From: Sediminibacillus massiliensis
GTDB lineage: Bacteria > Bacillota > Bacilli > Bacillales > Amphibacillaceae
Reading direction: 5' to 3'
Assembly: GCF_900156915.1 (NCBI RefSeq)
Contig: NZ_LT732535.1
Location: 2,615,211-2,679,210, forward strand
DNA length: 64,000 bases
Below are positions 9,069 through 17,273 of this stretch, piece by piece. Under the pieces are notes generated by a model, which had not been told where the DNA came from, made no database searches, and saw only the letters and a list, made by a program, of their open reading frames with translations. Position 1 is the stretch's first letter. Each line of letters opens with the position of its first letter. The position numbers and the translations under genes were made by a program.

Positions 9069-9854
9069 TTACTCCTTCCCTTCTGAACTATTTTCCAATT
9101 TAGCTGAGGCTATCTCGACATAATCCGTAAACTTCTTTTCGGTTCTTATGCTCAACTGTCGCGGATATGCTAAATCAACATCTAGTAAGGAAGACAATCT
9201 ACCGGGTCTTGCTGACATGACCGCTATCCTTGTTGAGAGAAACACAGCCTCAAATACGTTGTGGGTGACGAATAATATCGTCATTTTCTCTTGTCTCCAG
9301 ATATCCAGCAATTCCATTTGTAAGGTTTGTCGGGTAATTTCATCGAGTGCTGCAAATGGTTCGTCCATTAACAGCATCTTCGGCTTGGCCGCCAAGGCGC
9401 GTGCAATGGAGACTCTCATCTTCATACCCCCGGACAATTGTCTTGGATAGGACTTCATGTGATCTTTCAAACCAACCATCTCCAGGACCCGTTTTGCTTC
9501 CTCTTTATGTGCCTTTTTGTTTCCGCCTCGTAATTCCAGTGGAAGCAATACATTGTCAATTACTGTTCTCCATGGAAGTAAATTAGCATCTTGGAAAACA
9601 AAAGCTACATCATTCGTTGCTTTTATAACATCTTGCGGTGATTTATCAAAAACCTTAATTTCTCCTTGTGACGCCTCCCCAAGCCCCGCCGCCAGCCTCA
9701 AGGCTGTCGACTTTCCACAACCGGAAGGACCGAGAAAACTGACAAATTCGCCTTCATTTATCGATAAATGAAAATCTTTTAAAGCGACTGTTTTTTGATC
9801 AAAAATTTTACTAACATGTTGAAAAGCCACGACTTCCCGCTGAGCTGTAACCAA
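9069..9854 (-). CDS. ABC importer ATP-binding protein (SsuB/ThiZ-like)
   Basis: A 261-residue ATPase of the nitrate/sulfonate/taurine importer group. Walker A is GPSGCGKST, the Q-loop is VAFVFQDANLLPWRTV, the signature is LSGGMKMR, Walker B is MLLMDEPFAALDE and the switch histidine is in FVTHNV. It is the first gene of the operon. The start is TTG at 9854, spaced correctly behind AAGGAGAGG; no ATG fits. The upstream region carries an inverted repeat at 9913-9931 that also occurs before the deaminase gene. Confidence 0.9.
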   Translation of the reverse strand: MVTAQREVVAFQHVSKIFDQKTVALKDFHLSINEGEFVSFLGPSGCGKSTALRLAAGLGEASQGEIKVFDKSPQDVIKATNDVAFVFQDANLLPWRTVIDNVLLPLELRGGNKKAHKEEAKRVLEMVGLKDHMKSYPRQLSGGMKMRVSIARALAAKPKMLLMDEPFAALDEITRQTLQMELLDIWRQEKMTILFVTHNVFEAVFLSTRIAVMSARPGRLSSLLDVDLAYPRQLSIRTEKKFTDYVEIASAKLENSSEGKE

Positions 9855-9912
9855 TAAGATCCTCTCCTTACTATGGAATAGAAGAAATATTCTGATAAAT
9901 AAAAACAGAAGT

Positions 9913-9931
9913 ATGTTAAGTTTTTTAACAT
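9913..9931. promoter_or_regulatory. Inverted repeat ATGTTA-N7-TAACAT upstream of the ABC importer
   Basis: ATGTTAAGTTTTTTAACAT is a dyad about 60 bases before the TTG start of the ATPase gene. The same half-sites with the same 7-base spacing occur at 11487-11505 before the 8-oxoguanine-deaminase-like gene. A partly overlapping second dyad (TTAAC-N7-GTTAA type) lies at about 9926-9942. A shared repressor is inferred; no regulator gene is in this part of the window. Confidence 0.5.
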
Positions 9932-10055
9932 TTTACGTTAAGTTTATTGCTTATTCTTAGATTAATGGATAACACTCGTTTTGTCATTGGCTAAAATAGA
10001 TGAATCTACCAAAATATTTTAGATATATTATACAAATCCCATTCTGCCAGGAATA

Positions 10056-11459
10056 TTATCTCGCCCTTAAATAGTTAGCTTTCGTATGTTTCGATGCCGT
10101 TTCCATCATTCTATACGCAGCTTGTTGGGCTTGGATTGCCAACCCTCTCTCATCGACATTCAATAAATGTCCTTCTTTATAAACTACCTTCCCGCCAACG
10201 ATCGTCATATCAACTTGCGGCGTACCGGTAAGCACAGGAAGAGAGGTATCGTCAAACAAGGCTCCTGCAAATTCAAGTCTTGAAGCGTCGATCATAAACA
10301 TATCCCCCGCTTTCCCAACTTCCATTGAGCCGATGGCATCTTCCCATCCGAGTACTTTGGCGGATCCTTTTGTCGCCATGTACAAACAATCTTCCGCACT
10401 CAAGGCAGTTGTACCATGATGATGATTATGAAGTAAGTTCATCACTTTCAGTTCAAGCAATAGGTTGGAAGCATCATTTGAAGCAGATCCATCTACCCCC
10501 AACCCAACCTTCACACCCGATCGCAACATATCGATGATCGGCATCGTCCCCGAACCCAATTTCATATTACTGCTCGGGCAATGTGCAACACCACATCCAC
10601 ACGAACCAAGCGTGGCAATTTCCCTTTCGTTAAACCATATCCCATGGGCGTACCATACATCCTCACCGACCCAGCCAGTCTCTTCCATCAATTCCAACGG
10701 CCGCATCCCAAGTGTCTCCCGGCAAAAATCAGCTTCATCTTTCGTTTCGGCCAAATGTGTATGCATCCGCACCCCATACGATCTGGCCAATGCCGCCGAT
10801 TCTTTTAACAGGTCCGCACTAACCGAAAACGGCGAACAAGGTGCGACCCCGACCCTGACTTTAGAAAACTTACTTGCATCATGGTATTTTTCAATCACCC
10901 GCATCGTGTCCTTGAGAATAATATCTTCTTTCTGCACTACTTGATCAGGCGGCAGGCCACCACGCGAACGACCAAGGCTCATCGATCCTCTGGTCGGAAA
11001 AAAGCGCACTCCTATTTCTTCCGCAGCCCTTACCTCTTCATCAATCATCTCTCCGGATACCCCATCAGGGAAAACATAAAAATGGTCAGCAATCGTTGTG
11101 CATCCACTCTTCAATAATTCACCAAGCCCTGTCATCGCACTCAAATAAACATCCTGCGGTCTGATATGGCGCCAAATATCATATAGAGTTATTAACCAGT
11201 CGAATAATTCCACATTTTGCGCTCTCGGAATATTCCTGGTAAATGTCTGATATAAGTGATGATGGGTATTGATCAACCCAGGGTAAACGATCTTCCCACT
11301 TGCATCGATTACCTCATCTGCATTTTTATACGGAATATCCTTTCCGATCGCCTTGATCTCCTGCCCCTCTATGTAAATGCTCCCGCCAGGATGTTTATCG
11401 CGAGAATCATTCATGGTGATAATGTTCCTGGCATTTTTTATTAACAATGTCTTCATCAT
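10056..11459 (-). CDS. 8-oxoguanine deaminase-like amidohydrolase
   Basis: A 467-residue cytosolic metal-dependent deaminase of the amidohydrolase superfamily (guanine deaminase/AtzA/TrzN branch). The metal-binding first strand is PGLINTHHHLYQTF, the next histidine is in MHTHLAETKDE, a further one in YAHGIWFNE, and the catalytic aspartate in GLGVDGSASND. The TTFTRNIPRAQ-like N-terminal region and HLAETKDE suggest the 8-oxoguanine/guanine deaminase subgroup. It would feed urate or xanthine into the neighbouring purine pathway. The ATG follows GAGGCGG. It has its own upstream region with a dyad at 11482-11510. Exact purine substrate is unproven; hydroxyatrazine-type activity is the main alternative. 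Confidence 0.83.
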   Translation of the reverse strand: MMKTLLIKNARNIITMNDSRDKHPGGSIYIEGQEIKAIGKDIPYKNADEVIDASGKIVYPGLINTHHHLYQTFTRNIPRAQNVELFDWLITLYDIWRHIRPQDVYLSAMTGLGELLKSGCTTIADHFYVFPDGVSGEMIDEEVRAAEEIGVRFFPTRGSMSLGRSRGGLPPDQVVQKEDIILKDTMRVIEKYHDASKFSKVRVGVAPCSPFSVSADLLKESAALARSYGVRMHTHLAETKDEADFCRETLGMRPLELMEETGWVGEDVWYAHGIWFNEREIATLGSCGCGVAHCPSSNMKLGSGTMPIIDMLRSGVKVGLGVDGSASNDASNLLLELKVMNLLHNHHHGTTALSAEDCLYMATKGSAKVLGWEDAIGSMEVGKAGDMFMIDASRLEFAGALFDDTSLPVLTGTPQVDMTIVGGKVVYKEGHLLNVDERGLAIQAQQAAYRMMETASKHTKANYLRAR

Positions 11460-11481
11460 TTACCGCCTCGATTCTATGAAA

Positions 11482-11510
11482 TAACAATGTTATATTAATT
11501 AACATTGTTA
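11482..11510. promoter_or_regulatory. 11-base inverted repeat before the deaminase gene
   Basis: TAACAATGTTA, 7 bases, TAACATTGTTA is a perfect dyad ending 23 bases upstream of the deaminase start. Its inner part, ATGTTA-N7-TAACAT, equals the dyad before the ABC importer. The location between promoter and start suits a repressor site. Downstream to 11640 I see no gene. Confidence 0.55.
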
Positions 11511-11639
11511 GTGAACTTATAATACAGCATATTAATTTTAGACATTTTTGTCATTGGTAGAGTGTACAAATTCTGGAGGATAGTTTGGGGATTTTGTTAT
11601 AGGAGAGATGAAATGTTGGTAAGATACAAAGGCTCTTTT

Positions 11640-12180
11640 CCTAGCTATTGTTGCTTTTTAATGCTTTCTTTGAGGCAAATTGCGACATAGTGACATTTTT
11701 ATTTCATGTTATTCTGATGATTGTTAAGCGCATGCACTCGCTACGGCAGAACACTTCGCTGGCAGGAGTTTTTGAATCTTTGCTAGGAATATTCCATGTT
11801 AGACAACTTTCCAAATCCCTTCTCACCTAATCAGAAAATTATTCTAAGCTGCGGAAAAATGCGAGACTCCTTGAAAATAAAGGTCAATTTTCTGCGTGCG
11901 GTGTAAATTCAGGGAGGTATTATCAAAGTCCTGTGGGAAAGGAACAGTCTGAAGACCCCGCAGTGATGCACCTGCGTCTTCTAGTATCGCTTCGTAGTAA
12001 GCTTCCTCGGTGCAAGGGTTTTCGGTGGGACGAGTAATCGCAGTCCTAAGGGAGCAAAGGAGCCTACTCAAGGAGTACCCTGGCTGAAGCGTTCCCCACG
12101 GAAAGCGAGTATTTTTCCGCAGCGCCGGCTTAGCATTCAATCCGAAAAGGATGAAAGGAAGTCACACTGAAGTTATGTCG
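11640..12180. repeat. Dispersed non-coding repeat, copy 2
   Basis: This is the longest copy. It shares the CATGTTAGACA, CTAATCAGAAA, AAAAATGCGA, GAAGACCCCGCAGTGA and TTTTTCCGCAGCG blocks with copy 1. It also has an insert containing GGTGGGACGAGTAATCGCAGT (about 12024-12044) that copy 3 carries twice. Small reading frames at 11648-11830 and 11844-12140 follow the repeat and are not genes. The element separates the purine block from the gas-vesicle operon. Confidence 0.7.
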
Positions 12181-12228
12181 CAGTTTATATATATCCTGAG
12201 TCATCAACCTTTTCTAAAACAGCCAATA

Positions 12229-12270
12229 CAAAAAAAGAGGAAGAACCTTATTTTTAATAGGATCTTCCTC
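12229..12270 (-). terminator. Terminator of the gas-vesicle operon
   Basis: On the minus strand GAGGAAGATCCTATT pairs with a TAAGGTTCTTCCTC arm, followed by a run of seven T. The 5' arm overlaps the last codons of the 69-residue gene, a common compact arrangement at an operon end. Confidence 0.8.
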
Positions 12271-12463
12271 GCGATTTCTTCTTATTTTCTTCTTTTACTA
12301 TCGACTCAATCGTCCTTGCTCTCATTTGATATTCTACTTTTTCACTTGGTTTGTCCTCTCTATTTTGCTCGGTACGTCTAACTGTGGCACGGTCAGAATG
12401 CTTTAGATCTTCTATAATCTGCCGGACATCCTGAAAAAAATCTTTCTTTTTTATATTGATCAC
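12254..12463 (-). CDS. Small charged protein ending the gvp operon
   Basis: A 69-residue, strongly charged protein that I do not recognise. It has no membrane segment and no cysteine, is rich in Lys, Arg and Glu, and ends KKKSRGRSY. Its ATG overlaps the gvpJ stop codon by 4 bases, so it is translationally coupled and very likely real. In B. megaterium the positions after gvpJ belong to gvpT and gvpU; this protein is far shorter than either and shows no clear likeness. A role in vesicle assembly or control is inferred from position only. Confidence 0.6.
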   Translation of the reverse strand: MINIKKKDFFQDVRQIIEDLKHSDRATVRRTEQNREDKPSEKVEYQMRARTIESIVKEENKKKSRGRSY

Positions 12464-12771
12464 TCCTTGCTCGTTTCTTCCACTCTATCTATCTTCTCTT
12501 CCAGGCGACGGATGTGCTCATGCAGCTGCTGATTCTCTTCTCTCAATCGATTAGCCTGGGAAGAGTAATGTGGATCATTTTCCCACCAATCCATGCCAAT
12601 CTCTTTCGCTTTATCGACTGATGCAACAAGCAGTCTGATTTTGATTGTGAGCAATTCCACTTCTGCCAGGTTGACTTTAATATCCCCTGCAATAACGACT
12701 CCTTTATCCAGCACCGTTTCCAGTACTTCTACCAAGCCGTTACTCGTTTGGGCCGGATGGTTTCCGGACAT
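12460..12771 (-). CDS. gvpJ: Gas vesicle protein GvpJ
   Basis: A 103-residue member of the GvpA family and minor component of the gas-vesicle shell or its nucleation complex. The GvpA-like core is LVEVLETVLDKGVVIAGD followed by KVNLAEVELLTIKIRLLVASVDKA. Unlike the shell protein it carries a C-terminal extension with heptad-like charge (LREENQQLHEHIRRLEEKI) that should form a coiled coil. It follows gvpK with a 15-base gap. The length matches B. megaterium GvpJ (about 100 residues). Confidence 0.88.
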   Translation of the reverse strand: MSGNHPAQTSNGLVEVLETVLDKGVVIAGDIKVNLAEVELLTIKIRLLVASVDKAKEIGMDWWENDPHYSSQANRLREENQQLHEHIRRLEEKIDRVEETSKE

Positions 12772-12786
12772 ATGGCACCCTCCTCT

Positions 12787-13095
12787 TTAAAGTAAATTTC
12801 CCAGAGGTCCTAAGTCGATGTTCAAATCATCGTCATCAAGACCAAAGATTTCTTTCAGTTCTTCCATTTTTTCTTCTAAATTCATCAAGGCGATGCCCAG
12901 TTTTTCTACTTCTTCGTCGGTTAAATTGCCACCTTCCACACGCTTCATCGCCTGTCGCTCTACAAGCTGCCTAATCAATTCAATCACGGTCATGACAAGT
13001 TGAGACAATCCTTCTTCTGCTTTGTCCGGATCCAAGTTGACACGCCCTGACGGCTGATTGCCGTTTGCATCTAGCAATTGCTGAGGTTGCTTCAT
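12787..13095 (-). CDS. gvpK: Gas vesicle protein GvpK
   Basis: A 102-residue GvpK, an accessory protein needed for vesicle formation. The family core is NLDPDKAEEGLSQLVMTVIELIRQLVERQAMKRVE, then LTDEEVEKLGIALMNLEEKMEEL. The tail is short and acidic (FGLDDDDLNIDLG). The gene lies 4 bases after gvpS and 15 before gvpJ. The biochemical role of GvpK is not firmly known; it is thought to act in assembly. Confidence 0.9.
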   Translation of the reverse strand: MKQPQQLLDANGNQPSGRVNLDPDKAEEGLSQLVMTVIELIRQLVERQAMKRVEGGNLTDEEVEKLGIALMNLEEKMEELKEIFGLDDDDLNIDLGPLGNLL

Positions 13096-13099
13096 CGAA

Positions 13100-13354
13100 T
13101 TATTCCTCCTTTACAGGATAAGACCTAAGAGTATGCTCTTCTTTGCTTGTTGAATTCCTTCTTCCTTCTGCAGAATCAATTAACGTATCCACCGAACTCA
13201 ATAAGACGCGTAAATCTAAATAGACAAGATCGATATCGGCAATAGAAATAGTAAGATCGCCTTTTAAGACAACGCCTTTTTCGAGAACGGCATCCAGTAC
13301 ATCCAACAACGAAACGTCTTTATTATCCAGAACTTCACGTTCCACTTTTGACAC
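13100..13354 (-). CDS. gvpS: Gas vesicle protein GvpS
   Basis: An 84-residue GvpA-family protein. The core reads SLLDVLDAVLEKGVVLKGD and SIADIDLVYLDLRVLLSSVDTL, the same hydrophobic pattern as GvpA and GvpJ. Position between gvpL and gvpK identifies it as GvpS, as in B. megaterium. Its start lies 20 bases inside the end of gvpL. The C-terminal tail (RRNSTSKEEHTLRS) is charged and probably disordered. Confidence 0.87.
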   Translation of the reverse strand: MSKVEREVLDNKDVSLLDVLDAVLEKGVVLKGDLTISIADIDLVYLDLRVLLSSVDTLIDSAEGRRNSTSKEEHTLRSYPVKEE

Positions 13355-14174
13355 CTCTGTCCGTGAAATTGGAAAAATGATAGGCCGGCCATGGTCCTGT
13401 CACCTCAAACGTAAAACCTGTTCCTTGGGTCACAGCCTGCTCCTGTTCTCGCTTGATTGTTTCAAGAAACGCCTTCACATCTTGTTCAGGAACTAAATAA
13501 GCACTGTTCCAAAACATTTCATCCGTCTTTCCGGTCACCTTCTTCGCCCAGTTTTTCTTGATTTCATCCGCCTGGCTGAATTCAGTCAGTTTATCATGGA
13601 CTTCTCTGCAGCTTTTTTCGATTTCTTTTTCCACGAGATTTTCCATAAACTGACCCAGCTTTTTCTTCTCGAAAAATTGCCTTCCCTTTGGCATTTGTTC
13701 AATCTCTTGTTTCTTTTTCTCTATTTCCCGATTGTCCGCCATCGCTGTCTCCCGGAATTTATCGTCCTTACCGTAAATCTTCACGTTCCATTCTTCATGT
13801 CCTTCAAGCTTTGCCAACAAATTTACAATATTGTCGCGGCAGTCTTCCACGATGGATTCTAAGTTGGCTGTCTGCTCGTAAATAGTCCCGAATTTCAAAG
13901 GCAACACGGTAAAAGCTTTATGTAACTCATTCATCATGTTGTGATGATGAAAAGCTTTTTCCTGCAGCCAAGTCATATCTTCTGTGTTTTTCGCCAGATT
14001 TTCCTCTGAAAAATCCTCTGGTCCGACACTGCAGGTGACAGCAGTGACTTCCCCAAATGGGATATATTCCACATATGAGCCTGCCTCGATTCCTTCTAAT
14101 TGGGCAGGAGAACTGTTCTCATACTCTTCAGTCGGAACAAAAGCATATAGATATACTAGTTGCTGTTCACTCAT
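13335..14174 (-). CDS. gvpL: Gas vesicle protein GvpL (GvpF/GvpL family)
   Basis: A 279-residue protein of the GvpF/GvpL family, found on the inner gas-facing surface or acting as a chaperone of GvpA in other species. It opens with QQLVYLYAFVP, has the family segment VLPLKFGTIYE, a charged helical middle (KKKQEIEQMPKGRQFFEKKK) and the C-terminal family signature FTFEVTGPWPAYHFSNF. It overlaps gvpS and lies 13 bases after gvpG. I call it GvpL, not GvpF, from position. Confidence 0.88.
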   Translation of the reverse strand: MSEQQLVYLYAFVPTEEYENSSPAQLEGIEAGSYVEYIPFGEVTAVTCSVGPEDFSEENLAKNTEDMTWLQEKAFHHHNMMNELHKAFTVLPLKFGTIYEQTANLESIVEDCRDNIVNLLAKLEGHEEWNVKIYGKDDKFRETAMADNREIEKKKQEIEQMPKGRQFFEKKKLGQFMENLVEKEIEKSCREVHDKLTEFSQADEIKKNWAKKVTGKTDEMFWNSAYLVPEQDVKAFLETIKREQEQAVTQGTGFTFEVTGPWPAYHFSNFTDRGVKSGT

Positions 14175-14187
14175 CGTTCACTTCCCC

Positions 14188-14439
14188 CTATTCTTCCAGA
14201 TTTTCTTTCAACCTTTGCTGCTCCAGCTGTTTGGCAATCCGATATTGTGCAAGCAGCACTTCCTCTTGTTTGTCATACTGCTCTTCAGATAATTCGTCCA
14301 TCTCCAGCATCATTTCCAACTGGACAAGTTTCTTTTGAATATGCTCGACATCATATAACTCCTTGTCGGCTTCTTCCTTTACCTTTTTGCCGACCATCAT
14401 GATCGTATCAATCGGCCAGGTGAAAAGTTTGTGGATCAT
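14188..14439 (-). CDS. gvpG: Gas vesicle protein GvpG
   Basis: An 83-residue GvpG. The N-terminal family pattern LFTWPIDTIMMVGKKVKEEADKE is clear, followed by a helical segment LEMMLEMDELSEEQYDKQEE and a basic end. GvpG is a small accessory protein that interacts with GvpF and GvpL. The ATG overlaps the gvpF stop codon by 4 bases, which implies coupled translation. Confidence 0.9.
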   Translation of the reverse strand: MIHKLFTWPIDTIMMVGKKVKEEADKELYDVEHIQKKLVQLEMMLEMDELSEEQYDKQEEVLLAQYRIAKQLEQQRLKENLEE

Positions 14440-15197
14440 GAAGCACCGGCAGCCTTCAATTTAATGTCGATGAAATTATATGCAGGCCAGGGACCCGTAT
14501 ATTTGAATTCGACTTTCCCTTCCCAGTCCTCAAAGATTTCATTCACTTTCCGGTCAAACTCTTCTTCCTTATCAAGATCTACGAGAAATGAGCTGTTCAG
14601 CAGCATTCTTTCTCCGATAACTTCATTGCTTTTGGCAGCATCCGCGATTTTTGTCAAAGGCTCAAACACTTCCTGTTCGCATTGCTTCTGCATGCCGAGC
14701 ATAAAGTTCTTGGCCGCTTCTCCCAGTTCAATTCTTTCATAGTAGCCCGCTTCCTTTGATTTTGCTTCTACTTTATTCCGGGCATTTTGAAGATCGTGCT
14801 GTTCCTGGGCGACTTTTTCAATCCATTCCTTATGACCGATCACCTTGAGACCGACTTCGATTTTGTTGCTGATTTTCGGAAAAATTTCCTTTAACTGGCC
14901 CTGAAGTTTTTCTAGCAAAATAGCAACATCTTGTTCAGATTCTAAGACATTGCCAAAGCTCATCGGCACGATTGTCTGCTGCTTCATAACCCTTGTCACC
15001 ACATCTTGATGGGCCTTTAGGTTACGGCGAGTCGGCTCATAGATTTGAACAGGCGCTTCTGCGACTACCATGGCTGTATCCTGACAGGAAACGGTGTAAA
15101 CCTGCCTGGATTCACCAGCCAGGTTTACTTCCCCAAAAGATTGTGATTCATTCGTTTCAATAATTCCGAAAAGGTAGATACCTAGTTTTTCCTCCAT
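14436..15197 (-). CDS. gvpF: Gas vesicle protein GvpF (GvpF/GvpL family)
   Basis: A 253-residue GvpF/GvpL-family protein. Family features are LGIYLFGIIE at the start, TIVPMSFGNVLESEQDV in the middle and VEFKYTGPWPAYNFIDIKL near the end. In other organisms GvpF binds GvpA and takes part in early assembly. It lies 12 bases after gvpN and overlaps gvpG by 4 bases. It shares its fold with the gvpL product further on; order decides the names. Confidence 0.89.
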   Translation of the reverse strand: MEEKLGIYLFGIIETNESQSFGEVNLAGESRQVYTVSCQDTAMVVAEAPVQIYEPTRRNLKAHQDVVTRVMKQQTIVPMSFGNVLESEQDVAILLEKLQGQLKEIFPKISNKIEVGLKVIGHKEWIEKVAQEQHDLQNARNKVEAKSKEAGYYERIELGEAAKNFMLGMQKQCEQEVFEPLTKIADAAKSNEVIGERMLLNSSFLVDLDKEEEFDRKVNEIFEDWEGKVEFKYTGPWPAYNFIDIKLKAAGAS

Positions 15198-15209
15198 CTT
15201 TTCTCCTCC

Positions 15210-17267
15210 TTACACGGCCTTCAATTCTTCTTTTATGATCGAATGAACTTCCTCTGTCTGGTTATATCCCAGACAACGTGCTAGCTGAGCACCGAGAACA
15301 TCCATGCAAAGATCCTCAAATTGTTCGTCATCACCCTTAATGGAAATGTCATTCTGTTTGGCAATGGAAGCAATCATTAACATCGATCTCAAGCTTGGAC
15401 CCTGTGCATCTTCTTTCTCGCAACGCTTACCGATCTTATTGACAAATTCAACGATTTTCTCTGCTTTTTCCGGGTCAATTCCCGCTCGCTCTGCGACAAT
15501 TTCGCTCTCCGCTTCTTCACCGACTCCGTTGACCTCAATTGTGATTAACCGGTCTAATAACGCTTCCTGCGGCTGATGAACGCCCTGATACTCAACAGGA
15601 TTGCTTGTGAAAATGACTTTGAAATCCGGATGGACTCTCTCAAACGGCTTGTTCTGTTTGGTTCCGTACAACGGCAGTACGCCTTCTTCCAACACAGATA
15701 AGAATAAGCTGTTTATCTCGGGTTTTGATCTGTTAAATTCGTCATAAATCAGTGTATATCCATTCTTTACGGCTTCGACAAGGCGTCCTGGTGTCCATTT
15801 TTCATTGATTTCTCCCTCTTTTTTATGAACCTGACGGACAAAGTTGTCGATGACAGATTTGGTCGATACACCGGTAATCGAGCCTAATAAGTCTTGATTC
15901 GATAATTCGCTGTTCCCTTGCAGCAGCATCACCGGTTTGTCATACTTGCTTGCCAGATGAAGTGCCAAAGACGTTTTCCCGACACCGACAGGTCCGGTAA
16001 AGTGTACAGGGTATCCGGATTCAATATACCTTTGTGCGCGATCCGCAATTTGTTTTATATAGTCCGTTTCGACAAAGTTATCCATATCGATTCTGCGTTT
16101 GTTGCTGGATTTGTCGTCTTTCTTTTGCTGATACTGCTCGTTCTTATTTGGTTGGTCTTCTATAGGTTGATTGGATGTTCTATTATCATCAGGCTTGTCT
16201 TCTTGATAAAAATCTTCAGCTGATTGGTCGTTTTCTTTTTCAGACTCTGAATCATCGCCCTCTTCGGTGTTTTCGTGTTCTTGTTGCTCTTCTTCATTTG
16301 ACGATTTAGCTTCCGTATCGTCCTGGTTCTCTTGAACGTCTCTGTTACTGGATTTTTCGCTAGAATCATTACTTTCATCTGTAGGGTGAAACTCTTTTAT
16401 AGCAGATCGCAGCTTTTCACTTGAAGATTCCTCTTCTGATTGCTGATCCTCTTCAGCGTTATCTTGATTTTCATTTTCACTATTACTGGGTTCTTCTGGC
16501 TCCTCACCGCTGTCTCCAGTTGGGTGAAATTCTTTTATGCCCGACTGTTGTTCTTCACTTGAAGATGCTTCTTCCGATTGATCGTTTTCGCCTCCAGTAT
16601 CTGAATCATTCCTTTCTTCGGTGTTTTGGTCATCATGCTCTTCATCTTGATCCTCTTTGCCTTCGTCTTCCGATTGTTGATTTTCTTCATTAGATGCTGT
16701 GTCTTTTTCTTCGTCTTGGTTCGTTTGATCATCGCTGTCATTATTACTGGATTCCTCTGACTCATTACTGTCGTTGGATGGATGATACTCTTTTATGCCC
16801 GATGAATGGTCATTTTGTTCTTGTTGCTCATCTGGCATCTCTTCACCTTTTAATTGCTGACCTTCTTGATTCGATGCTGTGTCTTCTGTTTCATCTTGAT
16901 TCTCTTGGTCATCGCTGCCATTATTACTGGATTCTTTTGATTCATTGCCGTCATCTTTTTGATCAGACTCTTGTTCTTCGGCAGAGTGTTCCTCTTCCGA
17001 TTGTCCGTTATCTACTTGGGAATCTGAATCATCGTTTCCTTCGCTGTTTTGAGCATCTTGCTGGTCTTCTTCGCTTGGGTTACTTTGTTGTTTATTCTCA
17101 CTATTACTGGATTTCTCGCTCAATTCAGGCTTCTGTTCGTTCTCATCTTGTTGTTCTTGCTTATCGTCTTCCACATATTCCACGTCTGGCTTTACTTTGA
17201 TTCGCTTCTTCCGCAGTACTTTTTTGCCGTTCGATTTGTTGTCTTGATTGTTGGAACTTGATGCCAT
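15210..17267 (-). CDS. gvpN: GvpN AAA+ ATPase with a very long acidic N-terminal extension
   Basis: A 685-residue protein. The C-terminal 290 residues are an ordinary GvpN, an AAA+ (MoxR-like) ATPase needed to enlarge vesicles: Walker A GPVGVGKTS (about 425-433), Walker B LIYDEFNRSKPE, sensor IFTSNPVEYQG and an arginine-containing EALLDRLITIEV segment. The first roughly 395 residues are a low-complexity Glu/Asp/Ser/Asn/Gln-rich region after a short basic start (KKVLRKKRIKVK). In it the motif IKE(F/Y)HP(S/T) recurs at about 158, 244 and 290. Family members are usually near 300-350 residues, so the extension more than doubles the protein. The frame is open throughout, with no frameshift. It lies 6 bases after the GvpO/GvpR gene. 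Confidence 0.9.
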   Translation of the reverse strand: MASSSNNQDNKSNGKKVLRKKRIKVKPDVEYVEDDKQEQQDENEQKPELSEKSSNSENKQQSNPSEEDQQDAQNSEGNDDSDSQVDNGQSEEEHSAEEQESDQKDDGNESKESSNNGSDDQENQDETEDTASNQEGQQLKGEEMPDEQQEQNDHSSGIKEYHPSNDSNESEESSNNDSDDQTNQDEEKDTASNEENQQSEDEGKEDQDEEHDDQNTEERNDSDTGGENDQSEEASSSEEQQSGIKEFHPTGDSGEEPEEPSNSENENQDNAEEDQQSEEESSSEKLRSAIKEFHPTDESNDSSEKSSNRDVQENQDDTEAKSSNEEEQQEHENTEEGDDSESEKENDQSAEDFYQEDKPDDNRTSNQPIEDQPNKNEQYQQKKDDKSSNKRRIDMDNFVETDYIKQIADRAQRYIESGYPVHFTGPVGVGKTSLALHLASKYDKPVMLLQGNSELSNQDLLGSITGVSTKSVIDNFVRQVHKKEGEINEKWTPGRLVEAVKNGYTLIYDEFNRSKPEINSLFLSVLEEGVLPLYGTKQNKPFERVHPDFKVIFTSNPVEYQGVHQPQEALLDRLITIEVNGVGEEAESEIVAERAGIDPEKAEKIVEFVNKIGKRCEKEDAQGPSLRSMLMIASIAKQNDISIKGDDEQFEDLCMDVLGAQLARCLGYNQTEEVHSIIKEELKAV

Positions 17268-17273
17268 TCTCGA

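Noticed and set aside
11614-11691. Short plus-strand reading frame with a good ribosome site (AGGAGAG, ATG, 25 codons)
   Set aside because: It runs into the dispersed repeat, has no neighbours on that strand and no recognisable sequence. Probably chance.
16400-17200. Repeated TTATTACTGGATTC-like units resembling a CRISPR or tandem array
   Set aside because: The repeats are irregular, in frame with the acidic part of GvpN and explained by its Ser/Asn/Glu-rich protein repeats. Repeat and spacer lengths are not constant.
16160-17200. Long frames on both strands across the gvpN 5' region
   Set aside because: Low-complexity sequence opens other frames. Only the 685-codon frame joins the AAA+ domain and lies correctly between the GvpO-type gene and gvpF.
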